From Nocardioides massiliensis (lineage in GTDB: Bacteria > Actinomycetota > Actinomycetes > Propionibacteriales > Nocardioidaceae): a stretch of 64,000 bases of DNA. The first letter of the stretch is position 1. The number at the start of each line of letters is the position of its first letter. The translations under genes were made by a program, and so were the position numbers. The notes beneath the pieces are model-generated. The model was not told the DNA's origin. It saw only the letters and a program-made list of their open reading frames with translations, and did not search any database. This document shows, piece by piece, positions 36,714 through 45,615 of the stretch. Where the stretch lies: the NCBI RefSeq assembly GCF_030811215.1, contig NZ_JAUSQM010000001.1:620001-684000 (forward strand). The letters are read 5' to 3'.

Positions 36714-38660
36714 TCAGCCGTCGAGCATCTCGGTGCGGCGCAGCTCCGGGGGTACGCCGAGCGCGTCGACCAGGTCGTCGGCGATCGGACGCAGCTTGCG
36801 GCACAGCGAGCCGATCTCGGCGGTGATCGCCTTGGCGCGCTGGGTGGTGAGGCGGCCGTGCTCCATCCACCACGCACGGTCGCCCTCGATCACGCTGAGC
36901 GCGTAGAGGTCGCACAGGAGGTTGAGCGCCGCCTTGTTGGGGCCGTCCTCCAGCGTCGCGATCTTGTCGACGAAGGCCTCCAGCACCAGGCGCTCGACGT
37001 GGGCCCGGGCCGCCCCGATGACGTGGTCCTGGCAACGGCTGAACACCTCGCCGGGGTTCATCCCGTCGTCCATCCCGCGCTTGAGCCGGCGCGCGACGCC
37101 GGCGAGCATGTGCTCCTCGCGCCAGCGCAGCATCATCAGGTGGTAGTCGGGGTCGAGCAAACCGGCGTCCGCATCCCACGCGTCGTCGCCGCCGGGCAGC
37201 ACGTCGCGGATCCGTTCGAGCAGCTTGTGCACGTTGGTCCGCTCGATGACGGTCTCCACGGCCACGCCGGCGACGAACCGCATCATCCCGAACTGGTCGA
37301 GGTCCTCGAACTCGCTGGAGTAGTCGGTCAGCAGACCCTTGGCGACCAGCTGCAGCAGGACGTGGTTGTCACCCTCGAACGTCGTGAAGACGTCGGTGTC
37401 GGCGCGCAGGGCGTCGAACCGGTTGGCGGACAGGTAGCCGGCGCCGCCGCATGCCTCGCGACACTCCTGGATGGTCTCGCTCGCATGCCAGGTGCCGAGC
37501 GCCTTGGTGCCGGCGGCACGCGACTCGAGCGCGCGGCGCTCGTCGTCGGCCGCGTCGGGGTTGCTCGAGACCCGGTGCAGATCGGCCGCCAGCACCTCCT
37601 GGGCGAAGTGCAGGGCGTAGGTGCGTGCGAGCAGCGGGAAGAGGCGCCGCTGGTGCATCCCGTAGTCGAGCAGCAGCTCCTCGGTGTCGGGGTCGGTCGC
37701 GGCGAACTGTCGGCGCTGGAGGGCGTACTTCACCGCGATCGTGATCGCGACCTTGGACGCGTTGATCCCCGCGCCGCCGACCGAGACGCGGCCCTGGACG
37801 AGGGTGCCGAGCGTGGTGAAGAACCGGCGTCCGCGGTTCTCGATCGCCGAGGAGTACTCGCCGGTCTCGCTCACGTCGGCGTACCGGTTGAGCAGCGCGG
37901 TGCGCGGCACCCGGACGTTGTCGAACCAGATGCGGCCGTTGTCGACGCCGTTGAGGCCGATCTTGGGTCCGCAGTCCTCGATGCGTACGCCGGGGAGGGT
38001 GGCGCCCTCCTCGTCCCGCAGGGGGACGACGAAGGCATGGACGCCCTCGGACTCGCCGTCGATCACCAGCTGGGCGAAGACGACGGCCGCGCGGGCATGC
38101 AGCGCCGCGTTGCCGATGTAGTCCTTGCGCGCGGCGTCGTCGGGGGTGTGGATGACGAACTCGCCGGTCTTGACGTCGTAGCGCGCCTCGGTGCCGAGCG
38201 CCTGCACGTTGGACCCGTGACCGGTCTCGGTCATCGCGAAGCATCCGAGCAGCCGGCCGCTGATGAGGTCGTCGAGGTAGGCGTCGTGGTGGACCTTGCT
38301 GCCCAGATGCAGGATCGCGCCGCCGAAGAGCCCGAACTGGACACCGACCTTGGTCATCACCGACAGGTCGCCGAGCCCGAGGGTCTCGAAGGCCGCGATG
38401 GAGGCCCCGATGTCGCCGCCGCCGCCGTACTCCTTCGGGAACCCGAGGCCCGTGTGGCCGGCCTCGGCCATCTCGAGCACGACCTCCAGCACGCGTTGCC
38501 GGTACGCCGCACGGTCGAGCTCGAGCGCCTCGTCGAGCAGCCCGGCGTGCTTCACGAGACCGTCCCGCACGGTCTGGCGCACCTCGGCGTACGGGCCGTC
38601 GAGCACGCGGGTCAGCGCCGCGACGTCGACCTGGGGGGACTGGTAGCCCTGGTTCGTCAT
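36714..38660 (-). CDS. Acyl-CoA oxidase/dehydrogenase (ACOX-like)
   Basis: A 648-residue flavoprotein of the acyl-CoA oxidase branch, longer than ordinary acyl-CoA dehydrogenases (about 380). The family signature FAMTETGHGSN is at 141-151, GVDNGRIWFDNVRVPR follows, and TFEGDNHVLLQL near residue 425 carries the expected catalytic glutamate. It desaturates acyl-CoA thioesters in beta-oxidation; whether electrons go to oxygen or an electron-transfer flavoprotein cannot be told. It is monocistronic as far as seen, convergent with ppa and divergent from the DUF3089 gene; no KstR-like site is visible in its 101-base upstream gap. Confidence 0.9.
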   Translation of the reverse strand: MTNQGYQSPQVDVAALTRVLDGPYAEVRQTVRDGLVKHAGLLDEALELDRAAYRQRVLEVVLEMAEAGHTGLGFPKEYGGGGDIGASIAAFETLGLGDLSVMTKVGVQFGLFGGAILHLGSKVHHDAYLDDLISGRLLGCFAMTETGHGSNVQALGTEARYDVKTGEFVIHTPDDAARKDYIGNAALHARAAVVFAQLVIDGESEGVHAFVVPLRDEEGATLPGVRIEDCGPKIGLNGVDNGRIWFDNVRVPRTALLNRYADVSETGEYSSAIENRGRRFFTTLGTLVQGRVSVGGAGINASKVAITIAVKYALQRRQFAATDPDTEELLLDYGMHQRRLFPLLARTYALHFAQEVLAADLHRVSSNPDAADDERRALESRAAGTKALGTWHASETIQECREACGGAGYLSANRFDALRADTDVFTTFEGDNHVLLQLVAKGLLTDYSSEFEDLDQFGMMRFVAGVAVETVIERTNVHKLLERIRDVLPGGDDAWDADAGLLDPDYHLMMLRWREEHMLAGVARRLKRGMDDGMNPGEVFSRCQDHVIGAARAHVERLVLEAFVDKIATLEDGPNKAALNLLCDLYALSVIEGDRAWWMEHGRLTTQRAKAITAEIGSLCRKLRPIADDLVDALGVPPELRRTEMLDG

Positions 38661-38761
38661 GGCTGCACTGTCCCCGCATCCGTCGCAGCGACAAACGCGT
38701 CCCGGCGGTGATCTCGGCGACGAGCCGTAACCCGGGCGGATCGGGCTAGTTTGTCCTCAAC

Positions 38762-40009
38762 ATGAGCTCCCCGCGTCCCCTCCGACGCCCGTTCCTGCGA
38801 CGCCTGCATGAGCGCGGGCTGCGGGCGGTCGTGGCCACCGGGGCACTGGTCCTGGTCGCGACGGCCTGCCAGCTCGACAGCTCGGTGGCGCAGGACGTCG
38901 TCCGGGGTCAGGAGACCGGCCAGGATGCCGAGCCCATGAGCGCGACCACCGTCAGCTGGCTGTGCTGGCCGGGGCGGGCGGACCCCTGCTCGATCCCGCT
39001 CGACACCACCGTGCGCACCCGCGGCAAGCCCGACCGGGTCCAGACGCCGGCGCGGCCGCGCCCGGCCAAGCGGCCGGTCGACTGCTTCTACGTCTATCCG
39101 ACCGTCACCAACCAGTGGAGCCCGAACGCCTCCCCGACCGCGGCACCCGAGGTCCAGGCGATCGCGCGCTACCAGGCCGCCCGCTTCTCCTCGCAGTGCC
39201 GCGTCTTCGCCCCGCTCTACCGCCAGATCTCCGCGACCGGAGGGCTGCTGGCGACCATGACCGCGGAGACGGCCTACAGCGACATCCGCAGCGCCTGGAC
39301 GAGCTTCCTCTCCCGGGTCGACACCAAGCGCGGCTTCGTCCTGATCGGGCACTCCCAGGGCACCTTGATGCTGCGCCGGCTGCTGCGCGAGGAGATCGAG
39401 ACCCGCCCGGCCGTGCGCAAGCGGCTGGTCGGCGCCCTCCTCGTCGGTGGCAACGTCACGACCCGCACCGGCCGCACCACCGGCGGCGACTTCACCCACG
39501 TGCCGCTGTGCACCAAGCGCGCCCAGGCCGGCTGCGTCGTGGCGTACTCCAGCTATGCCACGGACCCCCCGTGGGTGTCGTTGTTCGGCAACACCCGCAC
39601 CGACTTCTCGGGCTGGGCGCTGGGGCGCCAACCCGCGGTGAACGAGCAGGTCGCCTGCGTCGACCCCGCCGTCGTCGCCGGCACGAAGGGGGCCTTCTCG
39701 ATCGTCCTGCCCAGCGGTCGCTTCCCCGGCGGGGGCGTGCAGTGGTCGCTGAGCCGCGCCCTGCCCGGCGGGGAGCCCACGGCGCCGACGACCTGGGTGC
39801 GCCTGGCCGACAAGTACGCCGGCACCTGCCGCACCGTCAACGGCAGCAACGTGCTGCGCTACGCCGCACGGCCGGGGTCGCAGGCGCCGCGCCAGGTCAT
39901 CCCCGGCACGGGCACCCACCTGCTCGACATCAACCTCGGGCTCGACCGCCTGGTGCGGGTCGTCCAGCTGCAGGCCGCCACCTGGACCCGCCAGCAGACC
40001 CGCCGCTGA
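38762..40009 (+). CDS. DUF3089 secreted lipoprotein, alpha/beta-hydrolase fold
   Basis: A 415-residue exported protein. A basic N-terminus, hydrophobic core and VLVATAC give a lipobox with Cys36. The DUF3089 domain follows: DCFYVYPTVTNQWSPNAS, then RVFAPLYRQ and the nucleophile elbow GHSQG (196-200, Ser198). A lipase or esterase activity on surface lipids is plausible; the substrate is unknown. It starts at ATG 38762, divergent from the acyl-CoA oxidase gene, and converges with the PAP2 gene. Confidence 0.88.
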   Translation: MSSPRPLRRPFLRRLHERGLRAVVATGALVLVATACQLDSSVAQDVVRGQETGQDAEPMSATTVSWLCWPGRADPCSIPLDTTVRTRGKPDRVQTPARPRPAKRPVDCFYVYPTVTNQWSPNASPTAAPEVQAIARYQAARFSSQCRVFAPLYRQISATGGLLATMTAETAYSDIRSAWTSFLSRVDTKRGFVLIGHSQGTLMLRRLLREEIETRPAVRKRLVGALLVGGNVTTRTGRTTGGDFTHVPLCTKRAQAGCVVAYSSYATDPPWVSLFGNTRTDFSGWALGRQPAVNEQVACVDPAVVAGTKGAFSIVLPSGRFPGGGVQWSLSRALPGGEPTAPTTWVRLADKYAGTCRTVNGSNVLRYAARPGSQAPRQVIPGTGTHLLDINLGLDRLVRVVQLQAATWTRQQTRR

Positions 40010-40031
40010 CGGCGGTCCCCAGGACGGAGCG

Positions 40032-41078
40032 TCAGCGCTCGGCGTCGACAGGAACCGCGTCGGTCGTGGTCGTGGGGTGCGAGGACCGTCCCCGCCGGTC
40101 GAACTTCTGCCCGGTCGCCAGCCCGCCGAGGTAGACCGACAGCACCGCGATCACGACGCCGCCGATGACGTCGGCGACGTAGTGCCAGCCGAAGTAGATC
40201 GTCGAGACCACGGTGATCGCGAAGAACGCCCAGCACAGGAACTTCAACAGCCGGTTGCGCAGGGTGTATTGGCCGACCAGTGCCACCACGAGGGTGATCC
40301 CGGTGTGCAACGAGGCGAACCCGGCGACACTCTGCACGGACTCGCTCAAGGGGTTGAACCGCACGTTCTCCCGCCCTCGGGCGAGCGCTTCCTGCAACGC
40401 GGTCACCCCCGTCTCGGGCAGGTCGACGAACAGCCACGGGAAATGGAAGATCGGCCCCAGCGACGGGATCATGTAGTAGGTCGCCGTGCCCAACGCCCAG
40501 CACAGCGCGTTGGCGGTGACGAACCAGTAGCCGAAGCTCAGGTTGCGCGACCAGACCAGCCACGCGGTCAGGGTCAGCGGCACCAGGGGGAGGTAGGCCA
40601 GGTAGATGAACGACAGGAAGTGCGCGACCCACTCGAACCCGATCACCTGCTGCATCAGCACGCCGGGGTCGTGACCGAAGAACAACAGGTGGTCGAAGTC
40701 GCGCAGCGCGTAGTCCTGGATGTCGCCGCGGATGAACGGCAGGTAGGACTTCAGGTTCCGGTAGCCGACGTAGGTGATGTAGAAGAAGACCAACCCGACC
40801 ACGACCAGCTGGAGCCGGTCACGGGTCCAGTGCTCGGCCCACCGCTGCTTGATCTGCGCCGGCACGGCGCCCATGCGGAACTTCGCCCGCCACAGCGCGA
40901 TCGGCAGCAGGTCGACGAGGAACGCGCCGAGCAGCAGCAGCGGGATCCGCAGCCAGGTCGGGCCGAGGAACCCTTCAGGGTCCCGCAGCGGCTGCCCCAG
41001 GCTCGCCCCCACCACGACGGCCAGGCCCCCGGTGAGAACGGCGATGCCGATCAGGAGTCCGTACGCGCGCCGTGTCAC
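40032..41078 (-). CDS. PAP2 family phosphatase / inositolphosphotransferase-like membrane protein
   Basis: A 348-residue protein with about six or more membrane helices. The C-terminal PAP2 motifs are SLHTGITLVVALVG (C2) and FGWHYVADVIGG (C3), with the catalytic histidines. Size and helix pattern fit the PAP2_3 (Aur1/Ipt1-like) group found in actinobacteria, which may act on phosphatidylinositol-type lipids; a simple lipid phosphatase is the alternative. It lies ten bases after the thiamine transporter ATPase gene's reading end region, but on its own function. Confidence 0.82.
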   Translation of the reverse strand: MTRRAYGLLIGIAVLTGGLAVVVGASLGQPLRDPEGFLGPTWLRIPLLLLGAFLVDLLPIALWRAKFRMGAVPAQIKQRWAEHWTRDRLQLVVVGLVFFYITYVGYRNLKSYLPFIRGDIQDYALRDFDHLLFFGHDPGVLMQQVIGFEWVAHFLSFIYLAYLPLVPLTLTAWLVWSRNLSFGYWFVTANALCWALGTATYYMIPSLGPIFHFPWLFVDLPETGVTALQEALARGRENVRFNPLSESVQSVAGFASLHTGITLVVALVGQYTLRNRLLKFLCWAFFAITVVSTIYFGWHYVADVIGGVVIAVLSVYLGGLATGQKFDRRGRSSHPTTTTDAVPVDAER

Positions 41079-41088
41079 CCGGGGGATT

Positions 41089-42120
41089 CTAGGGTGTTGC
41101 CGGCTCCGGGAGGACAGCGAGCCGGTCCCGGTCGACGGCGAGTCGCACCCGGGCGCCCGGGGCAGCGGCGTACCCGCGTCCCGCGACCGCGTCGATCTCC
41201 CCGATGCCGTCGACGTCGGCCCGCACCCGCACCACCTCGGGCGACGCCCGGACCGTGAGCACCGTGCCGTGCAGTGGACCGTCGGGATCGATGCGCAGGG
41301 CGGAGCGCCGCACCGCCACCGGACGGCGTACGTCGGACCCGGTCGAGCCGAGCTCGTGGTGGACGGTCGCCGCCGCCTCGTGGTCCAGCACGGTCGCGTA
41401 GCCGAGGAAGAGCGCGACCTCCGGGTCGGCCGGGTGGCGCCACACGTCGGCGGGTGCCCCGTGCTGGACGACCCGGCCCGCGCGCATCACCGCCAGCCGG
41501 TCGGCGACGGTGAACGCCTCCTCGTGGTCGTGGGTGACCCACACCGCGGTGGTGCCTGCGGCGACCAGGATCCGGCGCAGCTCGGCGGCCAGGCTCTCGC
41601 GCAGGCTGCGGTCGAGGGCGGAGAGCGGCTCGTCGAGCAGCAGCAGCCGCGGCTCGGTCGCGAGCGCCCGGGCGAGCGCGACGCGCTGGCGCTCCCCGCC
41701 CGACAGGGTGGCCGGGGCGCGGTCGCCGTATCCCTCGAGCCCGACGAGCGTGAGCAGCTCGGCCACGCGGTCCCGGATCTCGCGCCGGGGCCGCCGGCGC
41801 AGGCGCAGCGCGTAGCCGACGTTGGCGGCGACGTCGCGGTGGTCGAACAACTGGCCGTCCTGGAACATCAGCGCGCAGCCGCGACGGTGGGTCGCGACGC
41901 CGGCGACATCCTCCCCCGCGAGCAGGATCCGTCCCTGCGCGACCGGCTCGAGGCCGGCGACGGCGCGCAGCATCGTGGACTTGCCGCACCCCGACGGCCC
42001 GAGCACCGCGAGCACCTCCCCGCGCGGCAGGGCGAGGTCGACGTCGGCCACCGCGTCGACCGGGGGTCCACCATCGGTTGCGGGGAACCGGACCCGCAGG
42101 TCCTCGATCTGGAGCATCAT
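41089..42120 (-). CDS. thiQ: Thiamine ABC transporter ATP-binding protein
   Basis: A 343-residue ATPase: Walker A GPSGCGKST, Q-loop LMFQDGQLFDHRDV, signature LSGGERQR, Walker B LLLLDEPLSALD, then the H-loop WVTHDHEEA. A C-terminal TOBE-like extension (about 245-343) makes it longer than E. coli ThiQ. The ATG at 42120 overlaps the permease stop (ATGATG). Assignment to thiamine comes from the gene order thiB-thiP-thiQ and the TPP riboswitch in front of thiB. Confidence 0.9.
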   Translation of the reverse strand: MMLQIEDLRVRFPATDGGPPVDAVADVDLALPRGEVLAVLGPSGCGKSTMLRAVAGLEPVAQGRILLAGEDVAGVATHRRGCALMFQDGQLFDHRDVAANVGYALRLRRRPRREIRDRVAELLTLVGLEGYGDRAPATLSGGERQRVALARALATEPRLLLLDEPLSALDRSLRESLAAELRRILVAAGTTAVWVTHDHEEAFTVADRLAVMRAGRVVQHGAPADVWRHPADPEVALFLGYATVLDHEAAATVHHELGSTGSDVRRPVAVRRSALRIDPDGPLHGTVLTVRASPEVVRVRADVDGIGEIDAVAGRGYAAAPGARVRLAVDRDRLAVLPEPATP

Positions 42121-43799
42121 CCGATCCATCCTCCGCTTCGCCGCGATCGTTGCAGGAGCTCGACGAGCGCCATCACGGCGACCGTCAGGGTGCCGAGGAC
42201 GACGGCGGCCGCCATCGCCATCGCGGCGTTGTCGAGGCCCGGTCGCGAGATCAGCTGGAAGATCACCACCGGCAGGGTGGGCCGGTCGGCCCGGGAGAGG
42301 AAGCTGGTCGCCCCGAACTCCCCCAGCGAGACGGCGAAGGCGAAGCCCACGGCGGCCAGCAGCGGACGCCAGACCAGCGCGAGATCGACGTCGCGGATCA
42401 CCCGCAGCGGCCCGGCCCCCAGGGTCGCGGCGACCTGGCGCTGCCGGTCGTCGATGGACGACAGCACCGGCGACAGCACGCGGACGACCAGCGGCAGCGC
42501 GACCATGGCCTGGGCGATCGGCACGAGCAGCGCGGAGCTGCGCAGGTCCAACGGTGGTCGATCGAGGGTGATGAGGAAGCCGAAGCCCAGCGTCACCGCG
42601 GAGACCCCGAGCGGGAGCATGAACGCCCCGTCGACCCAGGAGACCACGCGCCGGGCGACCCCGCCCGGCGGAGCGGGACGGGTCGTCACGAGCGCGACGA
42701 GCAGGCCCAGCACGATCGCGATCACGGTCGCGTCGACCGCGATCCGCAGCGAGTTCTCGATCGCGTCGGTGACCGGCACCCGCAGCGCGTTCGACCCACC
42801 GTCCTGGGGACCGGCGGCCAGCGCCCGGTAGTGGTCGAGACCCCACCCGTCGGAGGTGCGCAGGGAGCGTCCGATCAGCGTGGCGACCGGCGTCACGACG
42901 AGCGCGACGACCCCGGTGAGCACCAGCAACGCCGGGACGTCCCGGCGCCGCGGGCGCCTGCGGGGTCGGCGTACGCGGGCAAGTCCGACCTCACCGGCGC
43001 GGGCACGGTGGGCCAGCAGGAGGAGACCGACCACCGCGAGGATCTGCAGCAGTGACAGCGCTGCCGCAGCCTGCAGGTCGAGGAAGCTCGTGGTGAGCAG
43101 GTAGATCTCGGTCTCGACGGTCGAGTAGCGCAGGCCGCCCAGGGTGAGCACGACGCCGAACGCGGTAGCGCAGAAGAGGAAGACCACGCTCGCCGCCGAG
43201 ACGATCGCCGGGCGCAGCGCCGGCAGCGTGACCGTCCACCACACCTGCGACGGTCGCGCGCCGAGGGCGGCGGCGGCCTCCTCCCGGCGCGGGTCGAGGC
43301 CCTCCCACTGCGCCCCGACGGTGCGCACGACGACGGCGATGTTGAAGAACACCAGCGCCAGCACGATCGCCGCCGGCGTGCCCTCGAGTCCGAGGCCGCC
43401 GAGCAGTCCCGCCGACGCGAACAGCTGCCGGAAGGCGACCCCGACGACCACGGTGGGCAGCACGAACGGCACGACGACCACCGCCCGGAGCAGCCGCACG
43501 CCCGGGAACCGCAGCCGGGACAGGGCGTACGCCGCCGGCACCCCGAGCAGCACGGCAAGCACCGTCGCCGCCCCCGCGCTGAAGAGGGTGAACCCCAGCA
43601 CCCGGTGCACCCGCGGGCGGGTCAGCACCTGTAGGACACCACCGGGGTCGAACGCGCCGTCGACGACGAACCCGCGCGCGAGCATGCCGCCGACGGGCAG
43701 CACGAAGAACACCGCCAGCACGGCCAGCGGGAGTCCGGCCGCCGCGAGACGCACGACCGGCAGGGTAGTGCGCCTCGGGCGACGCGGCGCGAGGGGCAT
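42117..43799 (-). CDS. thiP: Thiamine ABC transporter permease
   Basis: A 560-residue permease made of two fused halves, as in ThiP and iron/thiamine-type importers. Each half has six or so helices and an EAA loop: EEAAAALGARPSQVWWTVTL in the first and QVAATLGAGPLRVIRDVDLA in the second. It starts at ATG 43799, sharing one base with the thiB stop (TGATG), and overlaps thiQ by four bases, so the three genes are tightly coupled. Confidence 0.92.
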   Translation of the reverse strand: MPLAPRRPRRTTLPVVRLAAAGLPLAVLAVFFVLPVGGMLARGFVVDGAFDPGGVLQVLTRPRVHRVLGFTLFSAGAATVLAVLLGVPAAYALSRLRFPGVRLLRAVVVVPFVLPTVVVGVAFRQLFASAGLLGGLGLEGTPAAIVLALVFFNIAVVVRTVGAQWEGLDPRREEAAAALGARPSQVWWTVTLPALRPAIVSAASVVFLFCATAFGVVLTLGGLRYSTVETEIYLLTTSFLDLQAAAALSLLQILAVVGLLLLAHRARAGEVGLARVRRPRRRPRRRDVPALLVLTGVVALVVTPVATLIGRSLRTSDGWGLDHYRALAAGPQDGGSNALRVPVTDAIENSLRIAVDATVIAIVLGLLVALVTTRPAPPGGVARRVVSWVDGAFMLPLGVSAVTLGFGFLITLDRPPLDLRSSALLVPIAQAMVALPLVVRVLSPVLSSIDDRQRQVAATLGAGPLRVIRDVDLALVWRPLLAAVGFAFAVSLGEFGATSFLSRADRPTLPVVIFQLISRPGLDNAAMAMAAAVVLGTLTVAVMALVELLQRSRRSGGWIG

Positions 43800-44881
43800 C
43801 AGCGGGTGACGACCTCGCCCCACTGCTGCAGCCAGGTGTCGCGGTTCTCGGCGATCAGGGCCGGGTCGAGGTCGTAGGGGTCCTCCGCGACCCCGGCGAA
43901 GCGCGCCCACTCCTCGGGCAGCTCGACCTCCTCGCTGACGGGGAAGACATACATGTTCTCCGCCAGCGACGCCTGGAACTCCTCCCCCACGAGGAAGTCG
44001 ACCAAGGCCTGCGCGCCCTCGGGGTTCGCCGCACCCTCGATCACACCGGCGTACTCCACCTGACGGAAGCAGGTGTCGAGCAGCGCGCTGGTGGTCGGCT
44101 CGTCGCCACCCTCGGGGACGGTGAACGGCGGGGATGACGCGTAGCTGAGCACGATCGGCCGGTCGCCGTCACCGCCGCCGGCGGTGAAGTCGACGGTGTA
44201 GGCGTCGGTCCATCCGGAGGTGAGCTTCGTGCCGTTGTCCATCAACCGCTCCCAGTAGTCCTGCCAGCCGTCCTCGCCGTACTCCGCGATCGTGGCGAGC
44301 AGGAAGGCCAGGCCCGGCGAGGACGTCGCCGCACCGGGGGTGACGAAGAGCCCCTCGTACGCCGGCTTCGTCAGGTCCTCGAGGGTGGCCGGGGGCGCGA
44401 CGTCGTTGTCGGCGAACCAGGTGTCGTCGATGTTGACGCACACGTCGCCCTGGTCGATCGGGGTGAGTCGTGCTGCCGCGTCCGCGTCGTCGAGGACGTA
44501 GCGCTCCGCGCCCTGCGGGAGGGTCTCGGGGGTGTGCTCGGCGAGGATCTGCTCGTCGACGACGCGGCTCGCGAAGGTGTTGTCGATGCCGAAGACAGCG
44601 TCGCCGAGCGGCGAGTTCTTCGTCAGCACCAGCCGGTTGGTCAGCTCGCCGGCGTCGCCGGCGGCCTGGACGTCGACGGTGTAGCCGTGCTGGTCGGTGA
44701 ACGCCGCCAGCACCTCGTCGGGCACGTTGAAGGAGCTGTGGGTGACGAGGACGACGGTGTCCGTCTCCTCCGCCGCCTGGTCGTCGCCGCCCCCGGTCGA
44801 GCAGGCCGCCAGCAGAGTCGCTGTGGCCGCCGCCGTGAGGGCGAGAAGGTGCTTGCGGGTTGGTCGTTCGGTCGCACGCAT
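43799..44881 (-). CDS. thiB: Thiamine-binding lipoprotein of ABC transporter
   Basis: A 360-residue substrate-binding protein with a lipoprotein signal ending LLAAC (Cys27). The mature part has THSSFNVPDEVLAAFTDQHG, VFGIDNTFASRV and LSYASSPPF, matching ThiB/TbpA family proteins that bind thiamine and TPP. It is the first gene of the thiBPQ operon and carries a TPP riboswitch in its leader. The ribosome site AAGGGAG can be masked by a leader hairpin (44889-44904). Confidence 0.94.
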   Translation of the reverse strand: MRATERPTRKHLLALTAAATATLLAACSTGGGDDQAAEETDTVVLVTHSSFNVPDEVLAAFTDQHGYTVDVQAAGDAGELTNRLVLTKNSPLGDAVFGIDNTFASRVVDEQILAEHTPETLPQGAERYVLDDADAAARLTPIDQGDVCVNIDDTWFADNDVAPPATLEDLTKPAYEGLFVTPGAATSSPGLAFLLATIAEYGEDGWQDYWERLMDNGTKLTSGWTDAYTVDFTAGGGDGDRPIVLSYASSPPFTVPEGGDEPTTSALLDTCFRQVEYAGVIEGAANPEGAQALVDFLVGEEFQASLAENMYVFPVSEEVELPEEWARFAGVAEDPYDLDPALIAENRDTWLQQWGEVVTR

Positions 44882-44888
44882 GCGTGGT

Positions 44889-45005
44889 CTCCCTTGGGTG
44901 GGAGGGGTTGAGCTCGACTCCCTACGACGGTGCTAACCGCGTCAGGTTCGAGGGTCTGCGGCCTGTTCCGCACTCTCAGCGCCCTGGATGGCGCTCCCCT
45001 GTCGT
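44889..45005 (-). promoter_or_regulatory. TPP (THI-box) riboswitch with ribosome-site-masking hairpin
   Basis: Read on the minus strand, the leader has AGGGGAGCGCC, then GCTGAGAGTGCGG, CCGCAGACCCTCG, AACCTGACGCGGTTAGCACCG and TAGGGA. CTGAGA and ACCTGA plus the closing AGGGA are the conserved thi-box residues. The aptamer spans about 44917-45005. Downstream, GGGAG (the thiB ribosome site, 44889-44893) can pair with CTCCC (44900-44904) around a six-base loop, so control is likely at translation: TPP binding shuts off thiBPQ. Confidence 0.93.
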
Positions 45006-45061
45006 TCGCCGACCACGATAGTCCGCGCGCGGACGCGCGAGCAGCCGGGCCCACGGGTCGA

Positions 45062-45116
45062 ACGGGATACGTCTCGCACGTCGATCGTCGGGATCAGCGT
45101 GTCTCACGTATCCCGT
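45062..45116. repeat. Nested inverted repeat between the riboswitch and the ElaA-like gene
   Basis: ACGGGATACGT (45062-45072) and its reverse complement (45106-45116) flank 33 bases. Inner CACG/CGTG (45077/45098) and GATC/GATC (45083/45092) pairs share the same centre (45089), so the whole 55-base unit folds into one interrupted hairpin. It may be an operator for the divergent genes or another REP-like element. Confidence 0.5.
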
Positions 45117-45150
45117 CGTGCAGTGGCGATGGTGTGACACGCTGCGCGGC

Positions 45151-45615
45151 GTGAACGTCCGCACCGCCGCCTTCGCCGACCTCGACCCGCTGACGGCGTA
45201 CGCGATCTGGCGGTTGCGAGTCGACGTCTTCGTCGTCGAGCAGGAGTGCGCGTACCCGGAGCTCGACGGGCGTGACGCGGAGCCGACGACGCAGCATTGG
45301 TGGGTGCCGGGCGACGCCGACGGTGAGGCGCCGGTGGCGGCGTACCTGCGCGTGCTCGCCACTCCCGACCCGCACGAGGCGCGCATCGGTCGCGTCGTCA
45401 CTGCCCCGGCTCACCGGGGACGCGGGTTGGCCGCGACGCTGATGCGCGACACCCTCGGTGCGCTGCGGGAGACGGGCGTGCGTTCGGTCGTGCTGGACGC
45501 GCAGTCCCACCTCTCCGACTGGTACGCCGCCCTGGGGTTCGACATCGTGGGACCCGAGTTCCTCGAGGACGGCATCCCGCACGTCCCGATGCGCCAGGAG
45601 CTCGCGGCCCCCTGA
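45151..45615 (+). CDS. ElaA-like GNAT N-acetyltransferase
   Basis: A 154-residue GNAT enzyme of the ElaA group: WRLRVDVFVVEQECAYPELD is the family N-terminal signature and RVVTAPAHRGRGLAATLMRD the acetyl-CoA loop, then AQSHLSDWYAALGF. The GTG at 45151 fits the family's usual start; an in-frame GTG at 45118 would add eleven residues. Neither has a good ribosome site. The substrate is unknown. It ends back-to-back with the MBL gene (stops adjacent at 45615/45616). Confidence 0.88.
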   Translation: MNVRTAAFADLDPLTAYAIWRLRVDVFVVEQECAYPELDGRDAEPTTQHWWVPGDADGEAPVAAYLRVLATPDPHEARIGRVVTAPAHRGRGLAATLMRDTLGALRETGVRSVVLDAQSHLSDWYAALGFDIVGPEFLEDGIPHVPMRQELAAP

